Source: Microbispora sp. H11081 (GTDB lineage: Bacteria; Actinomycetota; Actinomycetes; Streptosporangiales; Streptosporangiaceae). From it: 64,000 bases of DNA. Both the position numbers and the translations under genes were made by a program. Shown piece after piece: positions 34,886 to 43,224 of the stretch. The stretch is from assembly GCF_012999535.1 (NCBI RefSeq), contig NZ_JABBWV010000005.1, positions 372,001 to 436,000 on the forward strand, in the 5' to 3' direction. Under the pieces are notes generated by a model. It was not told where the DNA came from. It ran no database searches and worked only from the letters and a program-made list of their open reading frames with translations. Position 1 is the stretch's first letter; each line of letters starts with the position of its first letter.

Positions 34886-36064
34886 TCAGCGTTTGACGGC
34901 GCGCAGCACGACGAACTTGGGGTCGCTCGCGACGACCTCGCAGTTGCCGAAGAGCCTGCGCAGCTTCACGTGGTAGCCGAGGTGGCGGTTGCCGACCACC
35001 CACAGTTCGCCGCCCCGCCGCAGCGCGGCACGCGCGCCGTTGAACATCCGCCAGGCGGTCGCGTCGGTCCTGCCCCGATGGGTGTGGAACGGCGGGTTGT
35101 TCAAGACCAGGTCGGCCGTGCCCGGCGGGAAGCCGGAAAGGCCGTCGGCCGCCACGAACCGGGCGGTGGCGCCCGCCGGGGCGTTCGCCAGGAACGTCGC
35201 CTCCGCCGAGGCCAGCGCCTGATGGGACTCGTCGATGAAGGTCACCTCGGCCTCGTCGCCGGACAGCGCCGCGGCGAGCCCGAGCACGCCGTTGCCGCAG
35301 CCGAGGTCGACCACGTGCTCGGGTCCCTTGCGCGCGGGCAGGCCGCTCAGCAGGAGCCGGGTGCCGGCGTCGAGACGCTCGGCGGAGAAGACGCCGGCGT
35401 GGCCGACGACGGTCAGGCCGGAGACCACCCCGGCGCCGGCGGGCAACGTGTAGCTCCGCGGCCACGGGCTCGGGCTCCGAGGCAGGCCGGGGTCGGGCGA
35501 GCAGAAGATCAGCCGCGCCTTCCGCACCGCCAGCGAGGTCCTGGTCGGCCCGAGGACGCGCTCGAACAGCTTCAGCGTCGAGGTGTGGATCTCGGTGACC
35601 ATCCCCGCGCCGACGACCACCGTGCTCTCGTGCACGTGGGGGGCCAGGCGGTGCAACTGGTCCTCCAGGAGGGCCAGGCTCTTGGGCACCCGCACCAGCA
35701 GCACGTCGATCCGGTCCGGCGGCGCGTCCCTCGTCGTGCGCAGCCGTACGGCGTCCGCGTCGAGGCCGTTGCGCTCCAGGTTGGCGCGGGTGGCCTGCTG
35801 CCCGAGGAAGGAGTCGCTGATCTGCACGGGACTGAGGACGGGGCGCTGGGCGGCGAGTGCGGTGGCCAGTGCGGTTGACAATGCGCCCCACCGGTCGCCC
35901 AGCACGACCACGGTCCCCGACAGGTCCACCGGCCCGCCCTCGCGCTCGTCGAGGTGGCGCAGCAGGTATTCGTCGGCCGCGTCCCACGCGCGGAGCGGGT
36001 CGCGGGGATCCTCGGGGAAGCGGGCGAGGTCGAAGTCGCCCCGCGCCGTCGTCATACGGTCCAT
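34886..36064 (-). CDS. RlmG/RsmC-like class I methyltransferase
   Basis: A 392-residue protein with two Rossmann-like halves, as in RlmG and RsmC: a degenerate N-terminal half (about 1-190) and a catalytic C-terminal half. The latter has the SAM loop VVDLGCGNGVLGLAAAL and the catalytic NPPFHTHRG, which targets a guanine N2 in the family. It is most likely a 23S or 16S rRNA guanine-N2 methyltransferase. It converges with the DUF72 gene with a 17-bp gap. Confidence 0.85.
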   Translation of the reverse strand: MDRMTTARGDFDLARFPEDPRDPLRAWDAADEYLLRHLDEREGGPVDLSGTVVVLGDRWGALSTALATALAAQRPVLSPVQISDSFLGQQATRANLERNGLDADAVRLRTTRDAPPDRIDVLLVRVPKSLALLEDQLHRLAPHVHESTVVVGAGMVTEIHTSTLKLFERVLGPTRTSLAVRKARLIFCSPDPGLPRSPSPWPRSYTLPAGAGVVSGLTVVGHAGVFSAERLDAGTRLLLSGLPARKGPEHVVDLGCGNGVLGLAAALSGDEAEVTFIDESHQALASAEATFLANAPAGATARFVAADGLSGFPPGTADLVLNNPPFHTHRGRTDATAWRMFNGARAALRRGGELWVVGNRHLGYHVKLRRLFGNCEVVASDPKFVVLRAVKR

Positions 36065-36135
36065 CGCCGCTCAGGCTAGTGCCCCGCTCCACTGACAGCC
36101 GAAACAACCGGCTCGGAGATGATCTACGGCTGTGC

Positions 36136-36141
36136 TAGCGT
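36136..36141 (+). promoter_or_regulatory. Candidate -10 box of the threonine leader
   Basis: TAGCGT ends 7 bases before the leader-peptide ATG at 36149. Transcription would start at or next to the ATG, giving a leaderless leader peptide. No clear -35 is visible. Confidence 0.45.
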
Positions 36142-36148
36142 TCGCGGC

Positions 36149-36199
36149 ATGATGCGCGCCAGCCTGACGACGACGCCGGAAACCGTCCCGGCGCGCTGA
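36149..36199 (+). CDS. Threonine-rich leader peptide
   Basis: A 16-codon open frame, MMRASLTTTPETVPAR followed by TGA. Four of 16 residues are Thr, three of them consecutive (codons 7-9, 36167-36175) plus codon 12. It lies immediately upstream of an attenuator-like set of hairpins and of a threonyl-tRNA synthetase gene. Its predicted role is cis regulation: the translating ribosome senses charged tRNA-Thr. It is probably translated from a leaderless message, because a TAGCGT box lies 7 bases before it and there is no ribosome binding site. Confidence 0.7.
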   Translation: MMRASLTTTPETVPAR

Positions 36200-36243
36200 C
36201 ACGTACTCTCACCGAAGCCCCGGGGCGAGCGCCCCGGGGCTTC
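36154..36243 (+). promoter_or_regulatory. Ribosome-mediated threonine attenuator
   Basis: Arm 1 (GCGCGCC, 36154-36160) pairs with arm 2 (GGCGCGC, 36190-36196), with the Thr codons in the loop. The terminator is a perfect 13-bp stem, 36214-36226 with 36231-36243, loop GAGC. The antiterminator pairs 36187-36197 with 36228-36238 at 10 of 11 positions, which destroys the terminator. A ribosome stalled on the Thr codons would cover arm 1 and free arm 2, allowing readthrough. A ribosome reaching the stop codon would cover arm 2 and allow termination. The pairings are seen directly; the mechanism is inference from the classical model. Confidence 0.7.
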
Positions 36244-36290
36244 GTCGTCCGGTCACTCGCCTCGCCGCCGACCAACGCGAGGAGACCACG

Positions 36291-37523
36291 ATGCACGACC
36301 ACCGCAAGCTGGGCCGCGAGCTCGGCCTGTTCGACACCGACCCGCTGATCGGTGCGGGGCTGCCCTACTGGCTGCCCGACGGCGCCGTGATCCGGCACAC
36401 CCTGGAGGAGTACATCCGCGACGCCGAACGGCGCGCGGGCTACCGGCACGTGTACTCCCCCGTGCTCGGCAAACGGGAGCTGTACGAGATCTCCGGGCAC
36501 TGGTCGCACTACAGCGACGACATGTTCCCGCCCATGGACCTCGGGGGAGAGCAGGTCGTGCTGCGGCCGAGCCTGTGCCCCCACCACGCGCTGATCTACC
36601 GCTCCCGCTCGCACAGCTACCGCGAGCTGCCGCTGCGCGTCGCCGAGCTGGGCGGCATGTACCGCTCCGAGCTGTCGGGCGTGCTCGGCGGGCTCACCCG
36701 CGTGCGGGCGATCCAGCTCAACGACGCGCACATCTTCTGCACCCTCGACCAGGTCGCCGCCGAGGCGTCCGGGGCTCTGGAGATGATCCGGCGGGCGTAC
36801 GCCGTGCTCGGCATCCGCCCGGTCCGCTACCGGCTGTCGCTGCCGGGGGCCGGGGGGAAGTACGTCGCCGCCCCGGAGATGTGGCGGCGGGCGACCGCCA
36901 TGCTGACCGGCGTCCTCGACCGCTCCGGGCTGGCGTACGAGGCCGTGGAGGGCGAGGCGGCGTTCTACGGCCCGAAGATCGACGTGCAGATCGCCGACGG
37001 CGCCGGGCGCGAGGCCACTCTGTCCACCGTGCAGGTCGACTTCCACCAGCCCGAGCGGTTCGACCTGCACTACATCGGACCGGACGGCGGCAGGCACCGT
37101 CCGGTCATGGTCCACCGCAGCATCATCGGCAGCGTGGAACGCGCGGTCGCGCACCTCATCGAGGTGTACGGCGGCGCCTTCCCGGCCTGGCTCGCCCCCA
37201 CCCAGGTCGTGGTGCTGCCCGTGACCGAGGCCGAGGCGGCCCCGGCCGAGGCGCTCGTACGGCGCTGCGCCGAGCTGGGCCTGCGGGCGGAGGTCTCCGG
37301 CCCCGAGCACGGCAGCCTGGGCGCCCGTGTCCGGTCCGCCCGCCTGGTGCCGTACCAGGCGGTGATCGGCGCGAGGGAGGCCGGGAGCGACCAGGTCGCG
37401 CTGCGCCTGCGCGACGGGCGCGCGCTGGAGCCGATGCCCGCCGCCGAGGCGCTGGCCCGCATCGGCGCTCTCGCCGATGCGCGCGCCGCCGAGCTGTGGG
37501 AACCGGCCGTCCAGCCGGCCTGA
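36291..37523 (+). CDS. thrS: Threonyl-tRNA synthetase without TGS and editing domains
   Basis: A 410-residue class II synthetase charging tRNA-Thr. The housekeeping enzyme is about 640-680 residues; this one lacks the N-terminal TGS and editing domains and consists of the catalytic core plus the anticodon-binding domain (about 305-400). The zinc ligands that recognise threonine are present: C96 in SLCPHH, H147 in NDAHIFC and H275 in VMVHR. Motif 2 arginine is R125 (MYRSE) and motif 3 is SIIGSVER. AGGAG lies 6 bases before the ATG. Such short paralogues can serve as a second enzyme under threonine stress or as resistance to ThrRS inhibitors (family knowledge). Expression is probably set by the upstream attenuator. 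Confidence 0.88.
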   Translation: MHDHRKLGRELGLFDTDPLIGAGLPYWLPDGAVIRHTLEEYIRDAERRAGYRHVYSPVLGKRELYEISGHWSHYSDDMFPPMDLGGEQVVLRPSLCPHHALIYRSRSHSYRELPLRVAELGGMYRSELSGVLGGLTRVRAIQLNDAHIFCTLDQVAAEASGALEMIRRAYAVLGIRPVRYRLSLPGAGGKYVAAPEMWRRATAMLTGVLDRSGLAYEAVEGEAAFYGPKIDVQIADGAGREATLSTVQVDFHQPERFDLHYIGPDGGRHRPVMVHRSIIGSVERAVAHLIEVYGGAFPAWLAPTQVVVLPVTEAEAAPAEALVRRCAELGLRAEVSGPEHGSLGARVRSARLVPYQAVIGAREAGSDQVALRLRDGRALEPMPAAEALARIGALADARAAELWEPAVQPA

Positions 37524-37563
37524 CCACAAGCGGCGTTACTCGATGGGACGGTGATCCCGCCGA

Positions 37564-37595
37564 GCCCCGGGGTGGCGAGCCGGCCGCCCCGGGGC
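37564..37595. terminator. Bidirectional terminator between thrS and the SRPBCC gene
   Basis: GCCCCGGGG at 37564-37572 pairs with CCCCGGGGC at 37587-37595 in a 79-bp gap between convergent genes, so it can serve both strands. Confidence 0.6.
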
Positions 37596-37602
37596 GTCCT
37601 GG

Positions 37603-38115
37603 TCAGACGTACGCGGCCGTCATCGCGTTGAGCGTCTCGATCATGTGCTTGCGCAGTTCGCCCGTGCGTACGTCGAGGATGAGCTGCGCCAGCTCCGGGT
37701 GGGTGCGGATCCTCTCGCGCAGGCCGCTGTCGCCCGGGCCGTGCACGAAGCTGTGCCGCACCCGGGTCCGGCCGGGGAGGTCGCCCGGTTCGAGGTCGTA
37801 GCGCCAGAACGACGAGGGGCGCTCGGGGTCGCCGGCCGCGTCGAGCACGATCCAGGCGAACGAGCGCGGGCGCTCGACCTCGGTCACGACGCAGTTGACC
37901 GTCCACACCCGCTCCTCGCGGCGGTTGCGTCCCTCGAAGCGGGTCCCGGTGGTGACCGGTCCCTCGCCGTCGTCGAGCAGGGCGGTGTGCTCGCACTCGG
38001 GGCTCCACTCGCTCACCCGGTGCACGGCGGTGATGAGGTCCCACAGCCGTTCCGGCGGCATGTCGACGACCACGTCGATGTCCACCCGAACGCCGGTCAC
38101 GCCGTAGTCCTCCAT
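37603..38115 (-). CDS. SRPBCC-family protein (polyketide cyclase/dehydrase-like)
   Basis: A 170-residue START-fold protein: VDIDVVVDMPPERLWDLITAVHRVSEWSPECEHTALL at the N terminus and RTRVRHSFVHGPGD before the long C-terminal helix that closes the cavity. It probably binds a hydrophobic small molecule. GGGAGG lies 5 bases before the ATG. It stands 92 bases downstream of the MFS gene on the same strand and could be cotranscribed. Confidence 0.82.
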   Translation of the reverse strand: MEDYGVTGVRVDIDVVVDMPPERLWDLITAVHRVSEWSPECEHTALLDDGEGPVTTGTRFEGRNRREERVWTVNCVVTEVERPRSFAWIVLDAAGDPERPSSFWRYDLEPGDLPGRTRVRHSFVHGPGDSGLRERIRTHPELAQLILDVRTGELRKHMIETLNAMTAAYV

Positions 38116-38207
38116 GCCGACCTCCCTGCGCGATGATCCGTCATCTCTCACCATGGACCAAGAGCGTGCCGGTGAACAGACCGCTTTCGGGCGGAACGCG
38201 TGGAGTC

Positions 38208-39455
38208 TCAGGACACGGTCGCGGGCTCCTCTTCGGCGGCCCGCAGCCCGCGTACGCCGGGGGAGAGCAGCGCGACCAGCGTGACCAGGACGATGATCGC
38301 ACCGCATACGGCCAGCGCGGGCCGCGGCCCGAACGCGATGGCGGCGGGCCCGGCCAGCAGCAGGCCGATCGGCCCGAACATCAGGGACCCGAGCGCGTCG
38401 TAGGAGCTGACCCGCGACAGCGACTCCGGCGGGATTTCGCGCTGCATGGTGGTCTGCCACAGCACCCCGAAGATGTCGAAGCACACCCCCATCACGAACG
38501 CGCCGCCGACGACCGTCCAGAGCGGCGCGCTCATGCCGAGCAGCAGGTACGGCAGGGCCGTCGGCAGGGTGACGAGCGTGCCGAGCAGGATCGGCCGCCG
38601 TGGCCGCAGCCGAAGCGTGACGACCACGCCCACGAGCATTCCGACGGCCTCGCCCGCCAGGACGGCCGACCAGGCGGGCGCTCCGCCCAGCGACTCCTTG
38701 GCGACAAGCGGCCCGAGCACGCCGTGGGCGGCCTGCAACGCCATCACCAGGATCGAGAACTGGGCGACCACCACCCAGAGCCACTGCCGGGAGGCGAACT
38801 CGCGCCAGCCGGCCCGCAGGTCGGCCAGCACGGAGTGGCCGCCGCCGGGGGCCCGCTCCGCGGGGGTGAGGCGCAGCAGCGCGATCAGCACGCCGGCCGT
38901 GGCGAACATCACCCCGCTGACGGCCAGCGCCCAGCCTCCGCCCAGCAGGACGACGGCGGCGCCGCTCAGCACCAGGCCGGCGACCCGGGAGATGTTCTGT
39001 CCCAGTCCCAGCAGGGCGTTGGCGGTCTGCAACCGAGCGGTGGGCACGACGTCGGGGATGATGCCGGTCAGGGCGGGGAACAGAATCGCGGTCGCGACGC
39101 CGCTCACCGCCGCCGCGATCACCAGCGCGGGCAGCGGCGTCCATCCCGTCAGCATCATCGCGGCCAGGCAGAAGTACGCCAACGCGTTGATCGACTCCCC
39201 CGCCGTCATGACCCGCTGGCGCGGCAGCCGGTCGGCGATCACGCCGCCCACCAGCATGAACAGCACCATCGGCAGGGCCTCGGCGGTGAGCACGGCCGAC
39301 AGCGTCCTGCCGTCCGCGCCGGGAAGGCCGAGCACGCCGAACGCGAGGGCCACGGGCGCGAAGGCGGCGCCGAGTACGGAGATCGTCCGGGCCACCAGCA
39401 GCAGGGCGAACCGCCGGTCCCTGAGCAGGCCGAGATCGCGGTTGAAGCCAGGCAT
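38208..39455 (-). CDS. MFS exporter, EntS-like (MFS_3)
   Basis: A 415-residue 12-helix transporter. The opening LGLLRDRRFALLLVARTISVLGAAFAPVALAFGVL and GGVIADRLPRQRVM belong to the enterobactin-exporter/macrolide-efflux-like MFS_3 branch. I start at the ATG at 39455, which has GGAG 7 bases upstream and begins just before helix 1. The substrate is unknown; drug or metabolite export is likely. Confidence 0.85.
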   Translation of the reverse strand: MPGFNRDLGLLRDRRFALLLVARTISVLGAAFAPVALAFGVLGLPGADGRTLSAVLTAEALPMVLFMLVGGVIADRLPRQRVMTAGESINALAYFCLAAMMLTGWTPLPALVIAAAVSGVATAILFPALTGIIPDVVPTARLQTANALLGLGQNISRVAGLVLSGAAVVLLGGGWALAVSGVMFATAGVLIALLRLTPAERAPGGGHSVLADLRAGWREFASRQWLWVVVAQFSILVMALQAAHGVLGPLVAKESLGGAPAWSAVLAGEAVGMLVGVVVTLRLRPRRPILLGTLVTLPTALPYLLLGMSAPLWTVVGGAFVMGVCFDIFGVLWQTTMQREIPPESLSRVSSYDALGSLMFGPIGLLLAGPAAIAFGPRPALAVCGAIIVLVTLVALLSPGVRGLRAAEEEPATVS

Positions 39456-39533
39456 GGGAGAGCTCCGGATGACACGGGACACGAGGATGAGGACATTCCA
39501 TCGTGCCGCCGCCGGTCACGCCCGTCACCTCAT

Positions 39534-40394
39534 TTATGCCGCGCGCGCGTCGAGGGCGGGGGGACCGGCGGGTGAGGCGGACTGGCGGCGGCATCGGCCG
39601 GCGAGCCAGGCGCGGTAGTCGGGGGTGTGGCTGGTCATCACGCTGGTGGGGGCCTGGGCGAGCACGGCCTGCCACCGCGGCTCGTTGAGCTGCCACGAAG
39701 GCGGTGGCTCGTCCCAGGTGACGCCGTCGGTCCACTTCGCCGCGGCGCCGCGCAGGTGCGCGGGCAGCCGGTCGGCGAGCTGCGCCTTGATCCACTGGTC
39801 CCGCGAGTAGACCAGGATCGGCTGGGCGTCCCGCCGTTCCATGACGGGATCGACGATCTCCCGCCACGCCGAGGGTCCGTACGCCGGGTCGGCCAGGACG
39901 GGGGCGGCGGACTTCTTGATCTCCAGCAGCGCGACCAGCCCCCGCGTGCGTACGTGGTCGAGCCACTCCGGCAGCGTCGGCACGCGCTCACCCGCGTACG
40001 GGCCGCGGGCGACGCGCCGGTCCCGCAGGTTGCCGGGCCCGTCGGCCCACCAGGTCTCGCGGATCTCCTGCCTGGGGCCGGTCAGCCCCTCGGTCGTCCT
40101 GTTGTGCCACATGACCGCCTTCGCCCCGTGCTTCGTGAGCTGGACGTCGGCCTCGACCCCGTCGGCTCCCCACGACCACTGGTCGTCGACCGCCCGCAGC
40201 AGGTTGGGCTGCCGGATCGCGTCCTTCGCCTTCGCCCCGGCGCTCTTGGGGTAGCCGCCGTGCCCGAAGATCAGCGGGCACGGCGGCAGCTCCCCTGCGG
40301 GCGCGGGCGCGGGTGCCGGTGTGGGCGCGGGTGTGGGCGCGGCGAACACCGTCACCGCGAGGGTCAGCGCGACGGCCGCACATGCCCCGGTCAT
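39534..40394 (-). CDS. Secreted glycerophosphodiester phosphodiesterase-like protein
   Basis: A 286-residue exported protein. The signal peptide (ACAAVALTLAVTVFAA) is followed by a Pro-Ala linker and then a GDPD-type TIM barrel. Visible features are IFGHGGYPKSAG (the first catalytic His), GADGVEADVQLTKHGAKAVMWHNRTT (the metal-site E and D and the second His), and LVALLEIKK (Glu and Lys). It would hydrolyse glycerophosphodiesters or similar lipids outside the cell. GGAGG lies 5 bases before the ATG. Confidence 0.85.
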   Translation of the reverse strand: MTGACAAVALTLAVTVFAAPTPAPTPAPAPAPAGELPPCPLIFGHGGYPKSAGAKAKDAIRQPNLLRAVDDQWSWGADGVEADVQLTKHGAKAVMWHNRTTEGLTGPRQEIRETWWADGPGNLRDRRVARGPYAGERVPTLPEWLDHVRTRGLVALLEIKKSAAPVLADPAYGPSAWREIVDPVMERRDAQPILVYSRDQWIKAQLADRLPAHLRGAAAKWTDGVTWDEPPPSWQLNEPRWQAVLAQAPTSVMTSHTPDYRAWLAGRCRRQSASPAGPPALDARAA

Positions 40395-40612
40395 CGTTTC
40401 CTCCCGTCTGCCGGCCAGCAGGCATTCTGCGCAGACGCCGGGGCAGGGGAGAGACCGGTGCGGGACAGGGAACGGTAAAAATCCCTGGGCCTTCTCATGA
40501 GCCCGCGGGGGCGTGCCAGGACGGAGGGATCGCAGGGTGACGGAACACCGCCGGGAGACCAAAGGGTCTGCGGCACCTATCCTGACGCGTGACGGGTAAC
40601 CTCATCGAGAAG

Positions 40613-40645
40613 GCAAGAGCGGTTCTCCTGACGGTTTGCTCTTGC
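40613..40645 (+). promoter_or_regulatory. Hairpin before the PAS-SpoIIE gene
   Basis: GCAAGAGC at 40613-40620 pairs perfectly with GCTCTTGC at 40638-40645, ending 28 bases before the start codon. A TATCCT box lies at 40579-40584. The hairpin would lie in the 5' leader; its role is unknown. Confidence 0.35.
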
Positions 40646-40673
40646 GGACGCACGAAGGGTGGCCGGCGGATCG

Positions 40674-42254
40674 ATGAGCGGAGGTGATCGCATCCTGCGG
40701 CTCACTCCAGTGAGCGGCCCGTCTGCCAACATGGGCGAGCCGTCTGCCGAGGTGATGGCCGGGCTGGTGCAGACCATGCTCGACGCGGTCCCCATCCAGA
40801 GCGCCTGGCTGACGCCGGTCCGCGACGAGACGGGCAAGGTCGTCGACTTCGAGGTGCTCGCGGCCAGTCCCGGCGCGAGGGACATCCACGAGAGGGCAGG
40901 CAAGGAGCTCGTCGGTCTGCGCACGCTCGATGCGTACCCGGGCGTCGGCGGTTCCCCTCTGTGGGACGCCTTCATCCGTGTCCTGGAGACGGGGGAGCCC
41001 GAGGAGATCGATCCGCACGTCCAGCGGCGACACGAGGAAGGCTTCCCAAGCCTGGCCACGTACGGCGTCCGCCTCGCCCGGCTGCAGGGCGGCCTGTTCG
41101 TCTCCTGGGTGCGCCACGACCAGGAGGAACGCCTCTCGGCCCGGCTGCTCCACACCGAGCGCCTGGGTCACCTCGGGTGGGGACACTGGAGCCTGGTCAC
41201 CGACGAGGCCGAGTGGTCCGACCAGCTCTACGCCATCCACGGGCGCGACCCGGCCGAGGGGCCCTTCGCGCTGGAGTACTACCGCGAGATCGCCCACCCC
41301 GACGACGTGCCGATCGTCGAGCACGCGCTGACGACGCTGACCAGCAGCGGCGGGCCGCACGAGTTCGAGGTCCGCATCCGCGTCGGAGACGAATACCGGC
41401 ACATCAGGGCGACGGCCGAGGTCAGCAGGGACGCGAGCGGGCGGCCCCTCGAGATCCACGGCGTCGTGCAGGACGTGACCGACTGGCGCAGGACCGCCAG
41501 CGAGCTCGCCGAGGTCACCCAGCGGCTGGAAGAGGAGTCGCAGCTCACCGCGCGACTGCAGAGCATCATCCTGCCCGTGCAGGACGCGGTGCCTGGGCTG
41601 CAGATCGCCGTGCGCTACTTCCCCGCGGAGACCGCGCCGCTGGGCGGCGACTGGTACCAGGCGATCCACCTCGACCACGGGGAGACGCTGCTGGCCGTGG
41701 GCGACGTCGCCGGGCACGGCCTGGCCGCGGCGTCCGCGATGGCCAAGCTGCGGCATGCGATCACCGGGCTCGCCTTCGCCGACCACGACCCGGCGCAGAT
41801 CCTCGTGGCGCTCAACCGGCTGCTGCGGCGGATGCGGCCCGACGTGCTGGCGACGTCGGTGGTGGCCCGTTACCGCACGAAGGACCGCGTGCTGCGGTGG
41901 ACCCACGCGGGGCATCCGCCGATGCTGCTGGTCAGGGGGACGAGGGTGCACCGGTTGCTGCACCCCGGTGTGCTGCTCGGCGTCTTCGAAGACGTGACCT
42001 ACAGCTGTGCCGAGATCCAACTGGAGCCTGACGATCTGCTCCTCATGTTCACCGACGGTCTCATCGAGCGGCCGGGCCGGGACCTGTTCGAGGGCCTTGA
42101 CATCCTCAGCGCGGCGATCGCCGAGACGGTGCCCAAGGTGCCGCCTCGGGACCGGGTGGCGGCGGTGATGGACGCTCTGGCCCCGAGTAACACCGGTGAC
42201 GACACCTGCATTCTGGTCGCGCGCATCCTGCCGGACTCCACGGAAGTGTCCTGA
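40674..42254 (+). CDS. PAS-PAS-SpoIIE (PP2C) phosphatase
   Basis: A 526-residue signalling phosphatase. An N-terminal PAS-like region (about 30-130) is followed by a PAS_3 domain (about 160-275: GHWSLVTDEAEWSDQLYAIHGRDP, ending HGVVQDVTDWRR). A short coiled linker leads to the SpoIIE-type phosphatase (about 300-525). That domain has ETAPLGGDWYQAI, AVGDVAGHGLAAASAMAKLRHAI and MFTDGLIE for the metal acids, and NTGDDTCILVARI at the end. It should dephosphorylate the STAS protein encoded next and so free a sigma factor. The start is uncertain: a GTG at 40659 is also in frame. Confidence 0.85.
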   Translation: MSGGDRILRLTPVSGPSANMGEPSAEVMAGLVQTMLDAVPIQSAWLTPVRDETGKVVDFEVLAASPGARDIHERAGKELVGLRTLDAYPGVGGSPLWDAFIRVLETGEPEEIDPHVQRRHEEGFPSLATYGVRLARLQGGLFVSWVRHDQEERLSARLLHTERLGHLGWGHWSLVTDEAEWSDQLYAIHGRDPAEGPFALEYYREIAHPDDVPIVEHALTTLTSSGGPHEFEVRIRVGDEYRHIRATAEVSRDASGRPLEIHGVVQDVTDWRRTASELAEVTQRLEEESQLTARLQSIILPVQDAVPGLQIAVRYFPAETAPLGGDWYQAIHLDHGETLLAVGDVAGHGLAAASAMAKLRHAITGLAFADHDPAQILVALNRLLRRMRPDVLATSVVARYRTKDRVLRWTHAGHPPMLLVRGTRVHRLLHPGVLLGVFEDVTYSCAEIQLEPDDLLLMFTDGLIERPGRDLFEGLDILSAAIAETVPKVPPRDRVAAVMDALAPSNTGDDTCILVARILPDSTEVS

Positions 42255-42637
42255 TGTCTGATCTGCACAACATCTCGACAGCCGAGACCACGTTCACCGC
42301 CGAGAGCAACGGAAGCATCGGAGTGCTGACGATGCGGGGGACGCTCGACTTCACCACCCACGAGGTGGCCACGGAATTCTTCGACAAGGCCTTCGCCCAG
42401 TTCGGGCCGCACCTCGTGGTGAGCCTGCTCGAACTGGACTTCCTCGACTCCAGGGCTACCGGCCTTCTGGTCAACTGCTGGAAGCGCGCCGTCGACACGG
42501 GGGGCTGGCTGGCCCTGGTCGCGGTCGAGCGGGGCGCGGCCCGCGCGTTGTGGATAACCGGGCTGGCCTCCCACGTGCCGGTCTTCCCCACCGTGGCGGA
42601 GGCCGTCGCCGCCGCGCCCTCCCGCGAGCCGGAGTAG
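42254..42637 (+). CDS. STAS-domain anti-anti-sigma factor
   Basis: A 127-residue SpoIIAA/RsbV-like protein. The phosphorylatable serine is in LDFLDSRATGLL, the usual D-S motif before helix 2. Its ATG overlaps the phosphatase stop codon, coupling the two. Unphosphorylated protein would bind an anti-sigma kinase, which is not encoded in this window. Confidence 0.85.
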   Translation: MSDLHNISTAETTFTAESNGSIGVLTMRGTLDFTTHEVATEFFDKAFAQFGPHLVVSLLELDFLDSRATGLLVNCWKRAVDTGGWLALVAVERGAARALWITGLASHVPVFPTVAEAVAAAPSREPE

Positions 42638-42747
42638 CCCCGCGGTCCCCCGTCCGCGACCGCGTCCTCTCCGGGCACCGCCATGGGCGGGTAGAGCCGT
42701 GGAGCCGGGGTAGCACCCGAGGAAGTCGGCCGTGGAGGGGCGAGATC

Positions 42748-43224
42748 ATGAAACGTCTCATCGCCGGAGCGGCGGTCCTCGTGGCCGCGGGCCTGGGAAC
42801 GGCGCGCTGGGCTGCGTCGCGTGGCCGCAGGCCGGCCGTGGCGAAGGACCCCCTGGAGTCGAGCCGCTGGCTGGGCATCACGATCAACAGGTCGCCAGAC
42901 GAGGTCGCCCCGGGCGGGCACCTGCCGGATCCCCTGGCCAGGGCGGACGCCGAGGTGCGGATGAATCGGGCGCCCGGCGACCGGGGCACGGAGATCTACG
43001 CACGGCCCAGGGAGCACCGCGCCGGCATCGGCGGCCTGCTCGCCCGGCCGCGAGGCGACGACGCGCGCACGGCGGTCCGTACGGCGTTGCGTGAGACGAA
43101 GTGCCTGCTGGAGACCGGCGACGTGCTGCGGTCGGACGAGGAGATCGGCACGACCAGGCCGACGGTCACGGGCAGGGTGCTCGACATGGCGCTGGGCCGC
43201 GCGGCGGAGGGGGGACGACTGTGA
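42748..43224 (+). CDS. Membrane-anchored SRPBCC-like protein paired with a zinc dehydrogenase
   Basis: A 158-residue protein with one N-terminal hydrophobic segment (LIAGAAVLVAAGLGTARWA). The remainder resembles a shortened START/cyclase fold (SSRWLGITINRSPDEVAP, then RMNRAPGDRGTEIYARP, then RTALRETKCLLETGDVLRSDE). GGAGGGG lies 7 bases upstream of the ATG, and the stop overlaps the next start. Its tight coupling to the zinc dehydrogenase suggests a shared pathway. No reaction is known. Confidence 0.75.
   Translation: MKRLIAGAAVLVAAGLGTARWAASRGRRPAVAKDPLESSRWLGITINRSPDEVAPGGHLPDPLARADAEVRMNRAPGDRGTEIYARPREHRAGIGGLLARPRGDDARTAVRTALRETKCLLETGDVLRSDEEIGTTRPTVTGRVLDMALGRAAEGGRL

Noticed and set aside
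32409-36107. Open frame of about 1232 codons on the minus strand opposite the sugar dehydrogenase, DUF4380 and DUF72 genes
   Set aside because: It is a GC-rich antisense shadow: biased to Arg, Gly, Pro and Ala, with no domain, and it overlaps four well-supported genes.
36149-36243. T-box riboswitch upstream of thrS
   Set aside because: The leader is only about 100 bases, with no T-box sequence or specifier stem. A translated Thr-rich frame with competing stems fits attenuation better.
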